Source: Chlamydomonas reinhardtii
Lineage: Eukaryota > Chlorophyta > Chlorophyceae > Chlamydomonadales > Chlamydomonadaceae
Assembly (NCBI RefSeq): GCF_000002595.2
Contig: NC_057020.1
Span: 1,154,547 to 1,218,546 of the forward strand
Reading direction: 5' to 3'
DNA: 64,000 bases
Shown here: positions 22,155 to 34,093 of the stretch, one piece after another
Layout: every line of letters starts with the position of its first letter
How positions within the stretch are numbered: the first letter of the stretch is position 1
Program-made: the position numbers and the translations under genes
The notes under the pieces: model-generated
Database searches by the model: none
What the model was told of the DNA's origin: nothing
What the model saw: only the letters and a program-made list of their open reading frames with translations

Positions 22155-25100
22155 ATGCCGCCTCGCGGCAGGCAAGCAGCTGCACGCCGCGAACAGCCGT
22201 TACTGTCGAACGAGGCTGCACGCTTTCAGAGCTTGGTCATCGACCTTGGGAAGCGGACTGCAATGGATGGGACCCTCAAGGCGGCTCCGGCGACTGTTGT
22301 GGACGAGCTCGAACGTCTTTTTGTCAGCATGGGGTTGCAGAGGAGCTTGGGCGTGAGCAGCATGTTGGACCGGCATGGCACCCCGGAGTTCTGGGCTGCC
22401 GTCTTCTTGGTGCATGGCTACGCGTTGCGTGACTACAGCGCGCTGTATGAGGAGATGCAGCAGGTGCAAGAGCACCGGCAGGCGCAGAGGGGCGGAGCTA
22501 CGCGGGAGGGCGGCTGGGAGGGCAGCGACTCCCCAGAGTGGCAGCAGCTGACGCAGAGCATGCGCAGGTGGGTGGGTGCATGCTTAACCCTCTTGCCACT
22601 ACGGTACACTTCATGTCCAAACGCTAATGCTGCGTTCGGCACGCCTGGTACTTGTGTCTCAGCCCCTACGGCCACGACCCCTCGCCTTGCAGGGCGCGTG
22701 CCGGCATTTGCAGCTTCCAGTTCGCGCTAGCCTCCTCCGACGCGCTCTTTCGCAAATCTCCCGGCCACGAGCGGCGCGTGCTGGCGCTGCTGCGTTCCGA
22801 CACCTTCAAGTCATACTCAGCCGTGTTTGATGCGGTGGCGCGCGGCCGGCTGTCCGGAACCTTTGCCTATGACGTCAGCGCCATACTAGGTGAGGTCTCA
22901 AACGCATCCTTGGCTGTATCAGTCCTTTGACAGGCTGTACAGCGGTCATCACGAGGGAGTGTTCAGAAGCCACACGCGACCCAGCAGCGTCCTGGGCATA
23001 CTGGGGTTCATCGGGTCATTGCATCCCTGGCGGAGGTGCTGTAGCCTGGCCTTGCACTGAAAATACCTTGCACCTACAACCTCACATTACGATGGCGCCC
23101 TCTGTCTGACTGCGAACCCCCGCAGCCACGATGCTGTCCCTCCTCCCGGAATGCATGGGCGTGTACAAGGCACCCTGCAACAGCGGTGATGACTGCGACC
23201 TAGAGCTGTACAGCGCCTTTGTCAAGGTGAGGCCGGACCGCGGGTGCTGGTGAGGCGGATCGCATTTGTCGCAGTTCAGGGCAGAAGGCTTTGGGGGGCT
23301 AGAATGGTATCTGCGAGCGCGGGCATTCATGTGGGGCACGGCGGAGTGCAATGCAGCAGGGGCTGCGGCGCGTGCGAAGCAGCTAGCAGCTGGTGGGCGT
23401 GTAGGGCGCGCGCTCATGGATGCTAAGGCAGCACCCGTGCTGCCGGGCGGCCTGCTGAACAATGGTGCACGCACAGGCCGCGGCGGACAGCCACGTCCTC
23501 GACCACGCGTGCCGCGCGGCGCTATGGCTGGCCGACTTCGTTGGAGGGGAGCAGGCGGCGTGCACCGCTGGCGGCGCGGCGGCGCAAGAGCAGGAGGCGC
23601 ACCACGAGATAGGCACGGCGACGCTGCGACCCGTAGACCTGGGGCAGCGGGAAAAGAAGATGGGTTCCATCTGCGATCGGCTCAGGAGCATGCGGAAAGA
23701 CATAAATAAGGTAAAACAGCAGCCAAGAGCGCACCACAGCTCGTTATCTGTTATGACTGTAGGCGCTCAGTGGCAAGTGCAGTTGCTCAACTGATGCACA
23801 TGTGCGTTGCAACCTCCAGGTGCTGTCGACTCTTCTGGGGCCGCTGTTGGGGCAGCAACAGTCCCTAGGCGCACTGCACCCTCGGCCACTGGCGGCGCCG
23901 CGCACGGGCACGGACCCCGGGCTGCTGGCGCTGCTGCCGGCCGTGCGCGGGCTGCTGAGCGGCACGGGCGTGCAGGTGTGGGCGGCCAAGCAGCTGCTGG
24001 ACGTGGCGAATGTCGCACAGGAGGAGGTGTTGGGCGGCACCGAGCTCGGAAGTAGCGTGTGCAAGATGTTCGGGCTGACCGCACCCGACCCATATCTGGG
24101 GTTGCCATCGACGGCGCGCATGCAGCCGCATCTGTTCACGGCCACGGCAGACCACCCGCTGAAGAAGCCGGACACGGCAACCACGATTGAGCTGCTGCGC
24201 GGCGCGATGTCCGTAAGCTCTTCCACCTGGCAGGTGAGAGCTCCGGGGGCGAGGGCGGCCTGGGACTTGGGAGTGCGGTGGTGGCAACACCTTCCGCGGG
24301 AGGCTAAAGCGCATTGCCTTGCGCTCACGCGAGTAATCGCGTTCATGTTTGCTATGCAGGTGACGATTTCCGGGCCGGTGGGGGCTGCCGTGGCAGCGCC
24401 CGGAGCGCTGCCGACTGGCAGCGTAACAACAGCCGGCGGCAGGCCAGTAGGAGGCGGCAGCGCATCAGCAAGCGGCAGCGCAGCAGCAGGCGGCGGCGGC
24501 GTGGCAGCAGCCGCAGCGGCCCCAACCTACCGGCTGCCGGAAACCATTCCCTTTAGCGCGGCCCAGGTGTGCAGCATGGTCAGCACGGCCCTGCAGCGTG
24601 TGCTCATGCCCGGGTGGAGTGCTGCTAGGAGCGACCAGGGCGAGATTGTGCAGGCGCTGCTGCTCCTGAGCCGGCTGGCCCAGGAGCTAAGGGCCAGGCA
24701 GGCACAGCGCGTGCTGGAAGGCATCTGGGGCATGATCAACGGCTGGCTGCAGAGCCTGCCGGTGGATGCGCTGACGCCTGCGAGGCAGGTGCTGCAGCAG
24801 CTAGGCGCGCTGCTGCTGCACGAGTGCCCTGGGGAAGGGGAGCTGGCGCAGGCCGCAGCGCGGCAAGGTGAGTCAATGGTGCCCGCGTGGGCGACTGCTT
24901 TCATCATTTCCATTAAGAGACAAGAAATGCAAAGACGCATCCATGACGAAGCTGAGTAGCCGTTACGGCGGCTGTGAAGGTGGCGAGCGGCACGGTGGGA
25001 GGGTAATTGTCCAACACAGACAAGAATGAGTCGTCACAAGCCCCGATAAGCCGATGCCTTGAGCTTTATGTAGACACAACAGCGCTTTCCTCGTCACCTT

Positions 25101-26679
25101 CCTCGTTACCCAGGCGGACACCCGGAGCCCAACGACTGCCCGCTCGCACTGCACGCGGCGGAGGGCTTCCTGATCCTCGTGCACGACGTGTCCGTCGAGT
25201 GGCTGGGACAGCCGCTGGCTCTGCATGGCGCCCTCTTCGGTCGGCTCATCGCCGACATGGTGAATGCGCTTCTGCGCCAGTCGTGCGTGCTGCCGGTGCT
25301 GGTTGTGCACCAGCCCTCGCCCTCGCTCCTGGACTTGGTGGTGACGCTGCGCGCCATGTGCAACGCCCTGCGGCGCAAGGGGATGGTGAGTGTGGCGGCG
25401 GGACCGGACCTGTGCGTAGCGGACTGGGCCGCACTGTTACGGCGGCTAACTACTTAGCGCGGGCCGCTACAGTACGCTGGGTCTGGCATCATGTGAGTTT
25501 TCTGGATGTCCGATGCAGGTCGCCGAGGCGGCGGCGCTGCAGACCGTGCTTCTGCACCTGGCGGAGCAGCTAGCGGCAGTATGGATGCGGCCGCTGCCGG
25601 AGGGCATGCGCAGCGGCAGCTGCAGCCAGGGGGCCGGAAGCGGGGCCGCGGCAGGGCCGGGCTGCCTACCTGGCCAGCCCATTCCGGACGACCTTGCCGC
25701 CGCCATCGACCGCACGGCGGCGGCGCTGCTGACGAAGGCCAGTCGGGAGCAAGTGCCCAAGCAGCGGCTGCGGCGGATGTGGCTGGCGGCGCACGGGCGC
25801 CCAAATAAGGCGGCCATACTGCCGGCCCCTGTGTCGGTGGTTTTCATCATGGCGCAGCTGCTGTCGCTGCTGTCGGGCTTGCGCAAGCAGCGCCTGTGGG
25901 AGGCTGACGTGCCCAAGGACAGCATTCTGGCTCTGACGCGCGTGTACATGGCGGTGGCGCTGCAGGCGTTGCTTGCGAGCGAGTCAGCGCCCGCGCGGAG
26001 CGGCCTCTTGACAGCGAGTGAGGCCAGGGCAGAGTCGTGGCGCGCGATGCTCTTGGCAGAGGAGGGCGCGGCGGTGGCATGGGCGGCGTCTGCGCTCTAT
26101 GCGGCCGTGAGGCGGCAGTGGCTCGAGGGCCAGGAGGCGGCGCTCGACCTGCTGGAGGTGCTGGTGCTGCTGCTGCCGGCGGAGGACTTGCGGTCCCATG
26201 TGGGATACTACAAAGACGAGTCTGCAACGTGGCCGCCCTCGGGCCCGGCGCTGCCGCTGGCGCTCGGACAGGGCTGGCTGGCACAGCAGGGCCGAGAGAA
26301 GCTCGCAGCCGTGATGAATTGGAGGCAAACCAGCCGCGGGGGCTTGGTGCTCTCTCTTGCGGCCCCGGCACACCTGTCAGACATGATTGCAAAGCCCCAC
26401 ATCACGGCGCTGCCGCAGCTGCCTTGCCCCGCGGATGCGGCGGCGGCGGTGGCTGCGGTGACGGGGATCTGGCCCTGCTCTGCGGCCGACTGCTCGCGGC
26501 TGCAGGAGTCAGGCAGGGAGCCGATTGCAACCCAGCTGTGCAGCCGCTGCCGGGCGGCGAGGTACTGCTGCGCCGAGTGCCAGAAGGCGCACTGGAGGGC
26601 GGGGCACAAGACGCAGTGCGCGCGCCAGGGCGCAATTTGGGCAGCCCTAAACACGGCACCCGCACCGTTGCATCCGTGA
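22155..26679 (+). CDS. MYND-finger protein, paralog C
   Basis: Complete model of 1,099 residues in eight exons: 22155-22567, 22693-22889, 23126-23226, 23477-23710, 23820-24233, 24360-24867, 25114-25385 and 25519-26679. Phases are 2,1,0,0,0,1,0, and the sum of exon lengths is divisible by three. The start is MPPRGRQ. Exon 2 has the block HERRVLALLRSDTFKSYSAV. Exon 5 has the block GTDPGLLALLPAVRGLLSGT. Exon 8 ends in the MYND finger: CSAADC, CSRC, YCCAEC, HWRAGHKTQC. No enzyme domain is recognised. Exon 5 and exon 8 contain stretches almost identical in DNA to copy D, while flanking exons are much less alike. The role is unknown; a protein-interaction scaffold is possible from the MYND finger. 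Confidence 0.85.
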
Positions 26680-27840
26680 TGGCGCGGCGATGAGCGGGGG
26701 TGTTGCGGCGTTGACAACTGTTGGTGACAGCTGGTTGTGTGCAACTCCCTATGCCAGTAGCTTTTGGGGGCTCGAGTTCGGCACTCGTATCATGGGCATG
26801 CGCAGTGATGCGGCGGGGCGTTGAGTCGGGGGGGGGGGTACTGACGAAGGGCAGTACAGCATGATTGTGTTTGACTTCCGTCACAGGCAGCTAGTCAGTG
26901 GCTTAAGTACGATAGTGGAGGTCTGCACTTTGGGCGCGTCGTGGCATGGGAGGAGTCCCGCTGCGTTGACGTTTGTTTACTGACTTGCACCGCATAGCTG
27001 TTGTATTGTGTTACATGCACTGTACTGCAAATGACAGCGAGACGTGGAGGCAGGGAGCGGAATGGATGTGCGATGGGACAGTGTTAAGGCAGGTCGATGA
27101 AGTCCCGTAGTGAGACGTGGAGGTAGGGAGCGGAATGAGCAGAGAGGTGGCGGCATTTGTTAGCCGGCGACGCATGAAAGCCCACAGCGTATGGCTGGAG
27201 TGTGGGGGTGCCTGTCTATGCAGCAGCGCTGTTCCGCACACCAGTAGGCCATAGCAGGACAGTGAGGAAATGTGGACAACGGATTACGGGGAAGACCGGA
27301 CGACAAAGGATGGGGGCCCGCCTTCTCGGGTGAACAGCTCAGGTTCGTGTTGTTTATGTTGGTGCATGCTTTCGCTTCGATTTGACGACAGCCACACCGC
27401 ATAGTCCTTGCCTCTTTGGAATCCAGTCCAGGTCACAGAGCAGTGCGAAATCAAGAGCAGGCTGCCGCGGTGTGCGTATCCAGGCGCGTCCGGGTGCTCA
27501 ACACGCGTCGTTGCCCACTAGCGCGTATCTACCGCCCGGGGGTTATAGCCTTCGACTATGTGCCATGTGTTTACCATTCAACCAGATGCAAACATCAGCC
27601 GCCATGAGTACCCAGCAGCAGTGCCCAGAGGGACGTGCGAGGGGTGCCACCGTGGGGATGATCAACCAGCGGCGTGGCGCTTCCCAATCGCCGGCCTAGG
27701 GTCTTCTGCTCCTGTTGCACACATTTGGTCCATATGATTGCATACTTTGTCTTGATACTGTTACGCTTGGTTGTTTGGTAAAGGCAGGATGTGCACCGGA
27801 GAGTGGGCTCAGCTGATTGCCTGATACCGCGCGAAACAAA
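26680..27840. other. Intergenic region between MYND copies C and D
   Basis: No gene is supported here. The stretch has a poly-G run near 26828-26838 and a short direct repeat (see 27040-27138). Short open frames near 27400-27700 have no start or splice context. No TGTAA signal for copy C was found. The last 100-200 bp must contain the copy D promoter, but no TATA element stands out. Confidence 0.4.
27040..27138 (+). repeat. Short direct repeat, two copies
   Basis: The words GAGACGTGGAGG(C/T)AGGGAGCGGAATG occur at about 27040-27066 and 27112-27138 with one visible difference. Confidence 0.75.
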
Positions 27841-30800
27841 ATGCCACCTCGAAGGCAGGCAGCAGGACGTGATGTGCGGTCTAGGCTTTCCGACGATGCT
27901 GCTGCAGTGCACGCGCAAGTGATACGCCTTGCCAAGCGAGCCGACGCCGAAGGGGGCCTTCGAGACTTGCCCGAGTCTGATACGAATGAACTACAAAGTA
28001 GCATATTGAAGCTTCACGGGAAGAGGCTGGACGGCGTGGACCAGCTACCAAGCCAGCTTGACGAGCATGGCACGCTGGAGTTCTGGGCGGCCACCTTCTC
28101 GGTGCATGCCTACGCGCTGCGTGACTACTGCGCGATTCACCAGGACTTGCAGCAGCTGCTGGAGCAGCGGCATGCGCGGAGGGGCGGGGTGGACCAGGAA
28201 GAGACTCCGGCGTTCCGGCGGTTGGCACGGCTGCTGGAGAGGTGCGCGCTTCGTGCATTGTATGGATCGGACGATCAGGTCAAACACGTTTGACATCAGT
28301 ATTGTAAACAGGATTCGGCCCATTTGCGCAACGGTGCTTACGTAAGGTGATGCATTTGCCAACGAAAGCAACTGGCCCCACGGTCACAACACGATGCAGG
28401 ATGGCAACCCTCGTCTCCTACTTCGCTACCATAATGTCTTCGTGCGATGGCTTCACCATGGGGTCCATGGGGTCCGAGCGGCGCGTGCTGGCGCTGCTGC
28501 GTGCCGACACGCTCAAAGTGTACGCGGCCGTGTTCGACACGGTGGCGCGCGGCCAGTTGTCTGGGAGCACGGCCGAGAACGCTGCCATGACCTGCGGTAC
28601 GTGCAGAGGACAAATTTAGTAGTCAGAGATTTCTTATTTGACCGGTCTGCCATTTACTTCAAGAGAGCCGTGCGGTAGCGTGTAGAGCGCATGCAGGAGG
28701 CATGCCGTGTACGCTCGTCTCACGGGCGGCCGGCGGACTGGTCCCAACATGGCACTCGACTGTTCGGTACGCGCTACAGAACCGAACGGTCATGGCTGGT
28801 GGGTGTCTCACAATGCACCCGACCACTCCGCGCCTACAGGCACGCTGCTGCAAGTCATCCCCGAGTGCACGGGCGTCCACAACGTGCCCTGCAACAGCAG
28901 TGACGACTTCAACCTGAAGCTGTACAGCGAGTTCGTCAAGGTGAGCACGCACGCGAGTTCTATTCTTCTATGTAGCGCCTTTTGTCACGTAGGTGTACGC
29001 GCGGCAACTATATTTCTTCCAGACGGCGCGGTAGTGACGCAAATCGCCTACGGCAAGGTCGCGCGCGCTCCCGGCAGGCGCCGCGCACCCGTACAACCAT
29101 ACAGCAGGCGATCTCGAGTCTCAAAAGGCATGGGCTCTTACCAGTGTGCTGCCGTGCGCTTACAGGCAGCGGCGGAAAGCCATGTGCTGGAGCACGCCTG
29201 CCGCGTGTTGCTGCGGCTGTCGGAAGGCGCGGCGACGGCTGCGCAGACACCTGCGGAGCGCGAGGAGCATTTCCCGGCATTCCTCGCACTCTCACGCATG
29301 GCCCTCAACAAGGTGCGATGCTCTTGGTTGCTCAGGCCGCTTGCGTGCGATTGGGTGGGTAGCTTGAGGTCGTCCTGTTTTCCCTGGGCGCGTGTACGAA
29401 AAATAGATGCTTGAAAAGATTACCGTCCGGCCAGTGCGACTAGATTTTGTGCCTCCCCTAGCACTCATCAGTTGCTGGAGTCATGCAGGCGTGCACACGC
29501 AGACCCCTAGCTTCCACACACGCTTGGCCTCCGCCGCCTCGCGCGTCCCCGTGCTACCCCATGCTGCCCTTACTGGCCTTATCCTGCTGGCCGCTGACAG
29601 GGCAGGGTTGGCAGGGATGAAGCTTGGATGCTGTATCGAACCCGGTACCGTTCTTCGTGCAGGCCATCTGTAGGCTCGTGGCGCCGCTGGCGATGAGGCA
29701 GAGCGTCGGCGCACTGCACCCTCGGCCACTGGCGGCGCCGCGCACGGGCACGGACCCCGCGCTTCTGGCGCTGCTGCCGGCCGTGCGCGGGCTGCTGAGC
29801 GGCACGGGCGTGCAGTTGTGGGTGGCCAAGCAGCTGCTGGACGTGGCGAACGTGGTGCCGGTGGCGGAAACTGCCGCCGCCGGCCAGGAGCCCAAGGGCT
29901 ACACAGGAGTGGCTGCGGCGGCAGGGGCGGTAACTGCGGATGCTAGCCGTTACCTCGGCTTGCCACCTACTGCCCGCACGCCGCCGCACCTGCTGTCGTA
30001 CGTTATGCTGGGCTCCAGCATTCATGATGAGGAGGCAGGCTTACCAGACGCGAAGGGGGCAGCCATTGCTCTGCGCATGGCTCTGGACATTGCCAGGACT
30101 GTGTGGCAGGTGCGGCACGTAGCGATGACTCTCGCCTGCTCCCTCCTAAAGTGTGGGCATGCTTTACCGCCGCTCTTGTAGACAGGAGCTGCGTGCCTGA
30201 GGTGTGATTACCCCAACACGGTGCAGATTACCATCTCGGGTCCTCTGGCACCAGTTATGGTGGTGCCGGGCGTGCCGATAGGAGGCAGCGCAGGGTCACG
30301 CGGCAGCGCCACAGCAGCCTGTTCCGCTGCCGGCGGCTCTGTGGCCGGTGGCTCTGCGGCGGGCGGCTCTTCGGCCGGCGGCTCTGCGGCCGGTGGCTCG
30401 GCTGCAGGTGTCGGCTCAGCGAAGGGGGCTTCGGCGGCGGCCAGTCCGGGCGCAGGAGGCGGGGCCGCGCGGGTCTCGGTCGCAAGGAGCTCCTCAGCAG
30501 GCGGCTCGCGGGCTGGCGGCGGACTGGTGGCTGGGGCTCGGGCTGCAGTGGGCACAAGCGCGGTGGGAGCACCAGGTCCAGGGGGAGGGGCAAACGCAGT
30601 AGCAGGAGGGTCTGACGGCGGCGGGGCAGCGGGGGCTAGCAGCCTCTACCGGCTGCCGAGCTCTATTCCACTCAGCCCGGGCCAGGTGTGTGCCTTGATT
30701 GTCACGATCCTGGACGTCATCTTGAAAGCAGAAACACAGAAACCCGCAAGCAGCGGCTTGCATGCCCAGGATGAGATGGCTAGCATCATGGCGCTCGCCT

Positions 30801-31828
30801 GCCGGCTTGCTGCGGAGCTTCAACCGCAGAGCGCCCCCGCCATCCTGAGTAGGCTGTGGAGGACAGCGCGCTCCTGGCTGTTGTGCATGCCCGCGCATCA
30901 GGGGCGCCCCACAGTGAAGCATATGCTGCCGCCGCTGGGCTCGCTGCTGCTGCATGAGTACGCGGGAGAGAGCGAGTCGCGGCTGCAGCGGGCGATCGGA
31001 GGTGCGATGTTGGGCTGGGCTTTCTGCTGGGCAGCGGGACACACTGCGACAGGTTTCCAGAGAGCGAATGCAAAACAACGATGTAATTAGCGCAGTCTGC
31101 GTAGCAAGCGAATTGCCGTTTTGACTCCCAAATTCATTTGACGCAACTGGTGTTGTTTGCCTGCCGGGCAGGTGGCCCCGAGAAGGACGACAACCGCACA
31201 GTGGCGTTTACGGCAGCCCTGAGAGCGGGCTTCGTGGAACTTCTTACTGTGGCGCTTGAGGGCTCGCTTGACCTCGCGGCAGCGGGGCAGGTCGCCGCCA
31301 GTGGCGTGCCTTACCTTGCCGAGCTCCTGTTGCGGCGCTCGTGTGTGCTGCCGCCGTTGCTAGCGTACGGCGACAGCGCGCGTCTGATGCGACTGCTGGA
31401 GGTGCTGCGCGTCGGCGTTGATACCGTCAGGGACCAATCCCACGTTGGAGGCCGAGGTGCCCTCGAAACCGAAGCGTTCGTGAGTAATGGGTTGTGTTGA
31501 CACGGTGTGTGGGCATTGGCAGCATTGACACGGTGTGTGGGCATTGGCAGCATTGACACGGTGTGTGGGCATTGGCAGCATGCAGGCATGGTGTACGGTA
31601 CTGCTGTGGGGAATTGGCAGCATGCCGGCATGGTGTACGGCACGGCTCTGCCGCTAGCGCTGCCCGGGGCCACGCACCACGTGGAAAATGCCCACACTTG
31701 CACATGTCCGCTGCAGGCGATTGCGGCTGGTGACACGATGCAAGTCCTCGTGGAACTACTGGAGCACGTGGCGGCGGTGTGCATGCGAGCGCCGCCGGAG
31801 GGACTGGCGAGTTGGGTTGGTGGTGCAG

Positions 31829-31859
<31 letters not shown>

Positions 31860-33051
31860 CGGCGGCAGCGCGGGTTGCGCTGCTGGTGGGGCCGCGGCAG
31901 GCGCGGGCTGCCTACCTGGCCAGCCCATTCCGAATGAGCTGGCCGCCGCCATCGACCGCACGGCGGCGGCGCTGCTGACGAAGGGCAGTCGGCAGCAGGT
32001 GCCCAAGCAGCGGCTGCGGCGGATGTGGCTGATGGCGCATAACCAGCCCGGGGCCCAGTCCTTTGCTGTGCTGGCGCTGTCGCGGCTGCTCCCAACGCTG
32101 TTCCAACTCAGGCGGACCAACTTGTCAGAGGCGGGCGTCCCAAAGGATTTGCTCCTGGGCATCACACGCGTCTTCATGGCCGCGGCGCTGCAGCTGCTGC
32201 GAGTGGTGGTCGCGTTGGCCGCAGGCAGCAGCTGTGCAACACCGCGCATCGGCGCAGGGCCCCAGGCCATGTCCTTGCGGCATGCAAGGGCCAGGTCGTG
32301 GCACGGCCTGCTTATGGCTGAGGAGGGCGTAGTGCTGACGTGGGTTGCAGCTGTCCTCACCGCCGCAACCAAGCGCCAATGGCCCGAGGGCCACGCGGCG
32401 GCGCTCGACCTGTTGGAGGTGCTGGTGCTGACGCTGCCGCCGCAAGACCTGGCGTCGCATGTGAAGCTGCAGACGGCGGGCGGAGCAGGGGTGGCGGCGC
32501 AAGAAGCGCCGTCACAGCCCTCGTTACCTCTTGCGCTGAGCGAGGGCTGGCTCGCGCAGCAGGGTCGGGGCAAGCTGCTGGCTGCTCTGAAGGAGAGGGG
32601 TTGCCCCGTTTTGCCCGGCGCGGACGGGGGCAGCAGCAGCCGCGGGTGCAGCAGCCGCGGCGCCGGTGGTGGCAGCAGCAGCGACGCAGCCGGTGGTGGC
32701 TCTTGGCCGTGCTGGTACAAGAGGACAGAAGCCGACCAGCAGCTGATTAAAGCTGTGACTGGGCAGCACTCACTTGAGTTGATTCCGGAAGTGCCCGCGC
32801 CCATGGAGGCTCTGTGGCTGCTGCAGGCGAACCTGGGCATCGAAGTCTGTGCCAGGCCAGGCTGCTCACAGTTTGATTTGAAAAAAGTGACCTCGTCCCA
32901 GCACGTGTGTGAGGGCTGTGCGGTCGCCGCTTACTGCTCCTCGGAGTGCAAGGGCGCGCACGCGTGGGCTGGGCACTTTAAGGCGGAGTGCGCGTGCATG
33001 CAGGAAGTCAGGGAGGTGTGCGCGAGCATCTACCGGTACTGTGGCGCTTAG
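27841..33051 (+). CDS. MYND-finger protein, paralog D
   Basis: Complete model of 1,236 residues in eight exons: 27841-28241, 28400-28596, 28840-28940, 29166-29312, 29663-30109, 30227-31001, 31172-31479 and 31717-33051, with the family phases 2,1,0,0,0,1,0. The start MPPRRQ at 27841 was chosen over an in-frame upstream ATG at 27817 because it matches copies A and C. Exon 6 is longer than in the other copies because of an Ala/Gly/Ser repeat. Exon 8 ends in a MYND-like finger (CARPGC, CEGC, YCSSEC, then HAWAGHFKAEC). Its last part departs from the HWRAGHK form of B and C, so zinc ligation there may differ. The function is unknown. A TGTAA signal lies 339 bp after the stop. Confidence 0.85.
30328..30412 (+). 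repeat. Coding minisatellite (Gly-Ser-Ala repeat) in MYND copy D
   Basis: A roughly 15-bp unit of the type GGCGGCTCTGCGGCC recurs about five times in exon 6, giving the peptide AAGGS repeated. It accounts for most of the extra length of this exon. Confidence 0.75.
31497..31645 (+). repeat. Minisatellite in intron 7 of MYND copy D
   Basis: About three near-perfect 28-bp units built on GACACGGTGTGTGGGCATTG are followed by two related, longer units with GGCATGGTGTACGG. All lie inside intron 31480-31716. Confidence 0.85.
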
Positions 33052-34093
33052 TTTGCTCAGACGGACTGGCGGCCGTGCGGCGTGTTGCCTGCCGTGTTAT
33101 CCAGGAGGCCCGAGCCTGTATGAGGTGAGCGATTTCCGGAGGGCAGTTGAGACCAGGACAGGACACCGCAGTGTGCATATGCCGGCGGCGATTGGGCCCG
33201 TGCAGGAGGCAGGGGAGGCGTTATGCAGACGGCTGCGTGTTTGGTGCTGTCAAAGCCGTCGAGGCTGAGCTGGGGTCCTTGACAGGGCGGACATCCGGGC
33301 GGGCTGACAGCGAGGGCACTGCATGAATACAGCGGCTGGGTTGCAGGTCAAGGCAGGTGAAAAGCCTTAGGCAAGTAATGTGGAAATGTGTAAGTCTGGA
33401 TCGTTAGGACATGGTGGCCTGGTGCCGGGGTTCCCGTCCAGGCTGGGGCTGTTGCGCCGGCGCAGGTTGCTGTGTACGTATGGTAGCAGTGAGTGCGCGG
33501 GCACGAGTGCACAGCTGTGCATCCCGCTTGTGTAGGATACGCGCTGTGAGGTCAGGAACTTGTAGAGGTTTAGGACAGCATTGCGCAAGTACTTTAGGGT
33601 TTTGTCAGGGGTGGTCCGTGGGGGTGGTCTGGGTGAGGAAGTTCTGAGCCGCCAGAATTTGGGGTTCGGTCGTCGCGCCTGGGGGTCCGCTGGGTTTCGC
33701 CAGCCCGTTCTGGCGGATTTCGAGAAGCGCTCCGCAAGCAGAACTAAGGGCCTAACGCAGCACCATGTGGCTCAATTAAGCACTTCATCAAGCACAGCCG
33801 TAGTAAGAATGCGGATGTTACAGAGGGGACAACCCCCGCACCCGAAGACGCCGAGCCATCACATGCTACCAGGGCCCAACTTGACTCCACCAACCCCGAC
33901 TTTGCTGCCAACCCTCCCGCGGTCAAAGTCCGTGTGACTCCGCGCACAGTGAGTCCTAGCCAGGCCTCAACCCGCCAGAGCCCCACCGCTGTGCCTCAAC
34001 GCCACAAGCCTAGGCACAGGAGTGCCGGGAATCGTCCAGGCCGCAGCACACACGCACAGCGCACGCACTAACCAGGGCGCAAGCGTCCAGGCA
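33052..34093. other. 3' flank of MYND copy D up to the LINE fragment
   Basis: No gene is supported. A TGTAA at 33390-33394 is a plausible polyadenylation signal for copy D. The part from about 33750 to 34093 may be the 3' tail of the LINE fragment, but its boundary could not be fixed because no target-site duplication was recognised. Confidence 0.4.
33390..33394 (+). terminator. TGTAA polyadenylation signal, MYND copy D
   Basis: TGTAA lies 339 bp after the copy D stop codon. It is the first such word downstream. Confidence 0.45.
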
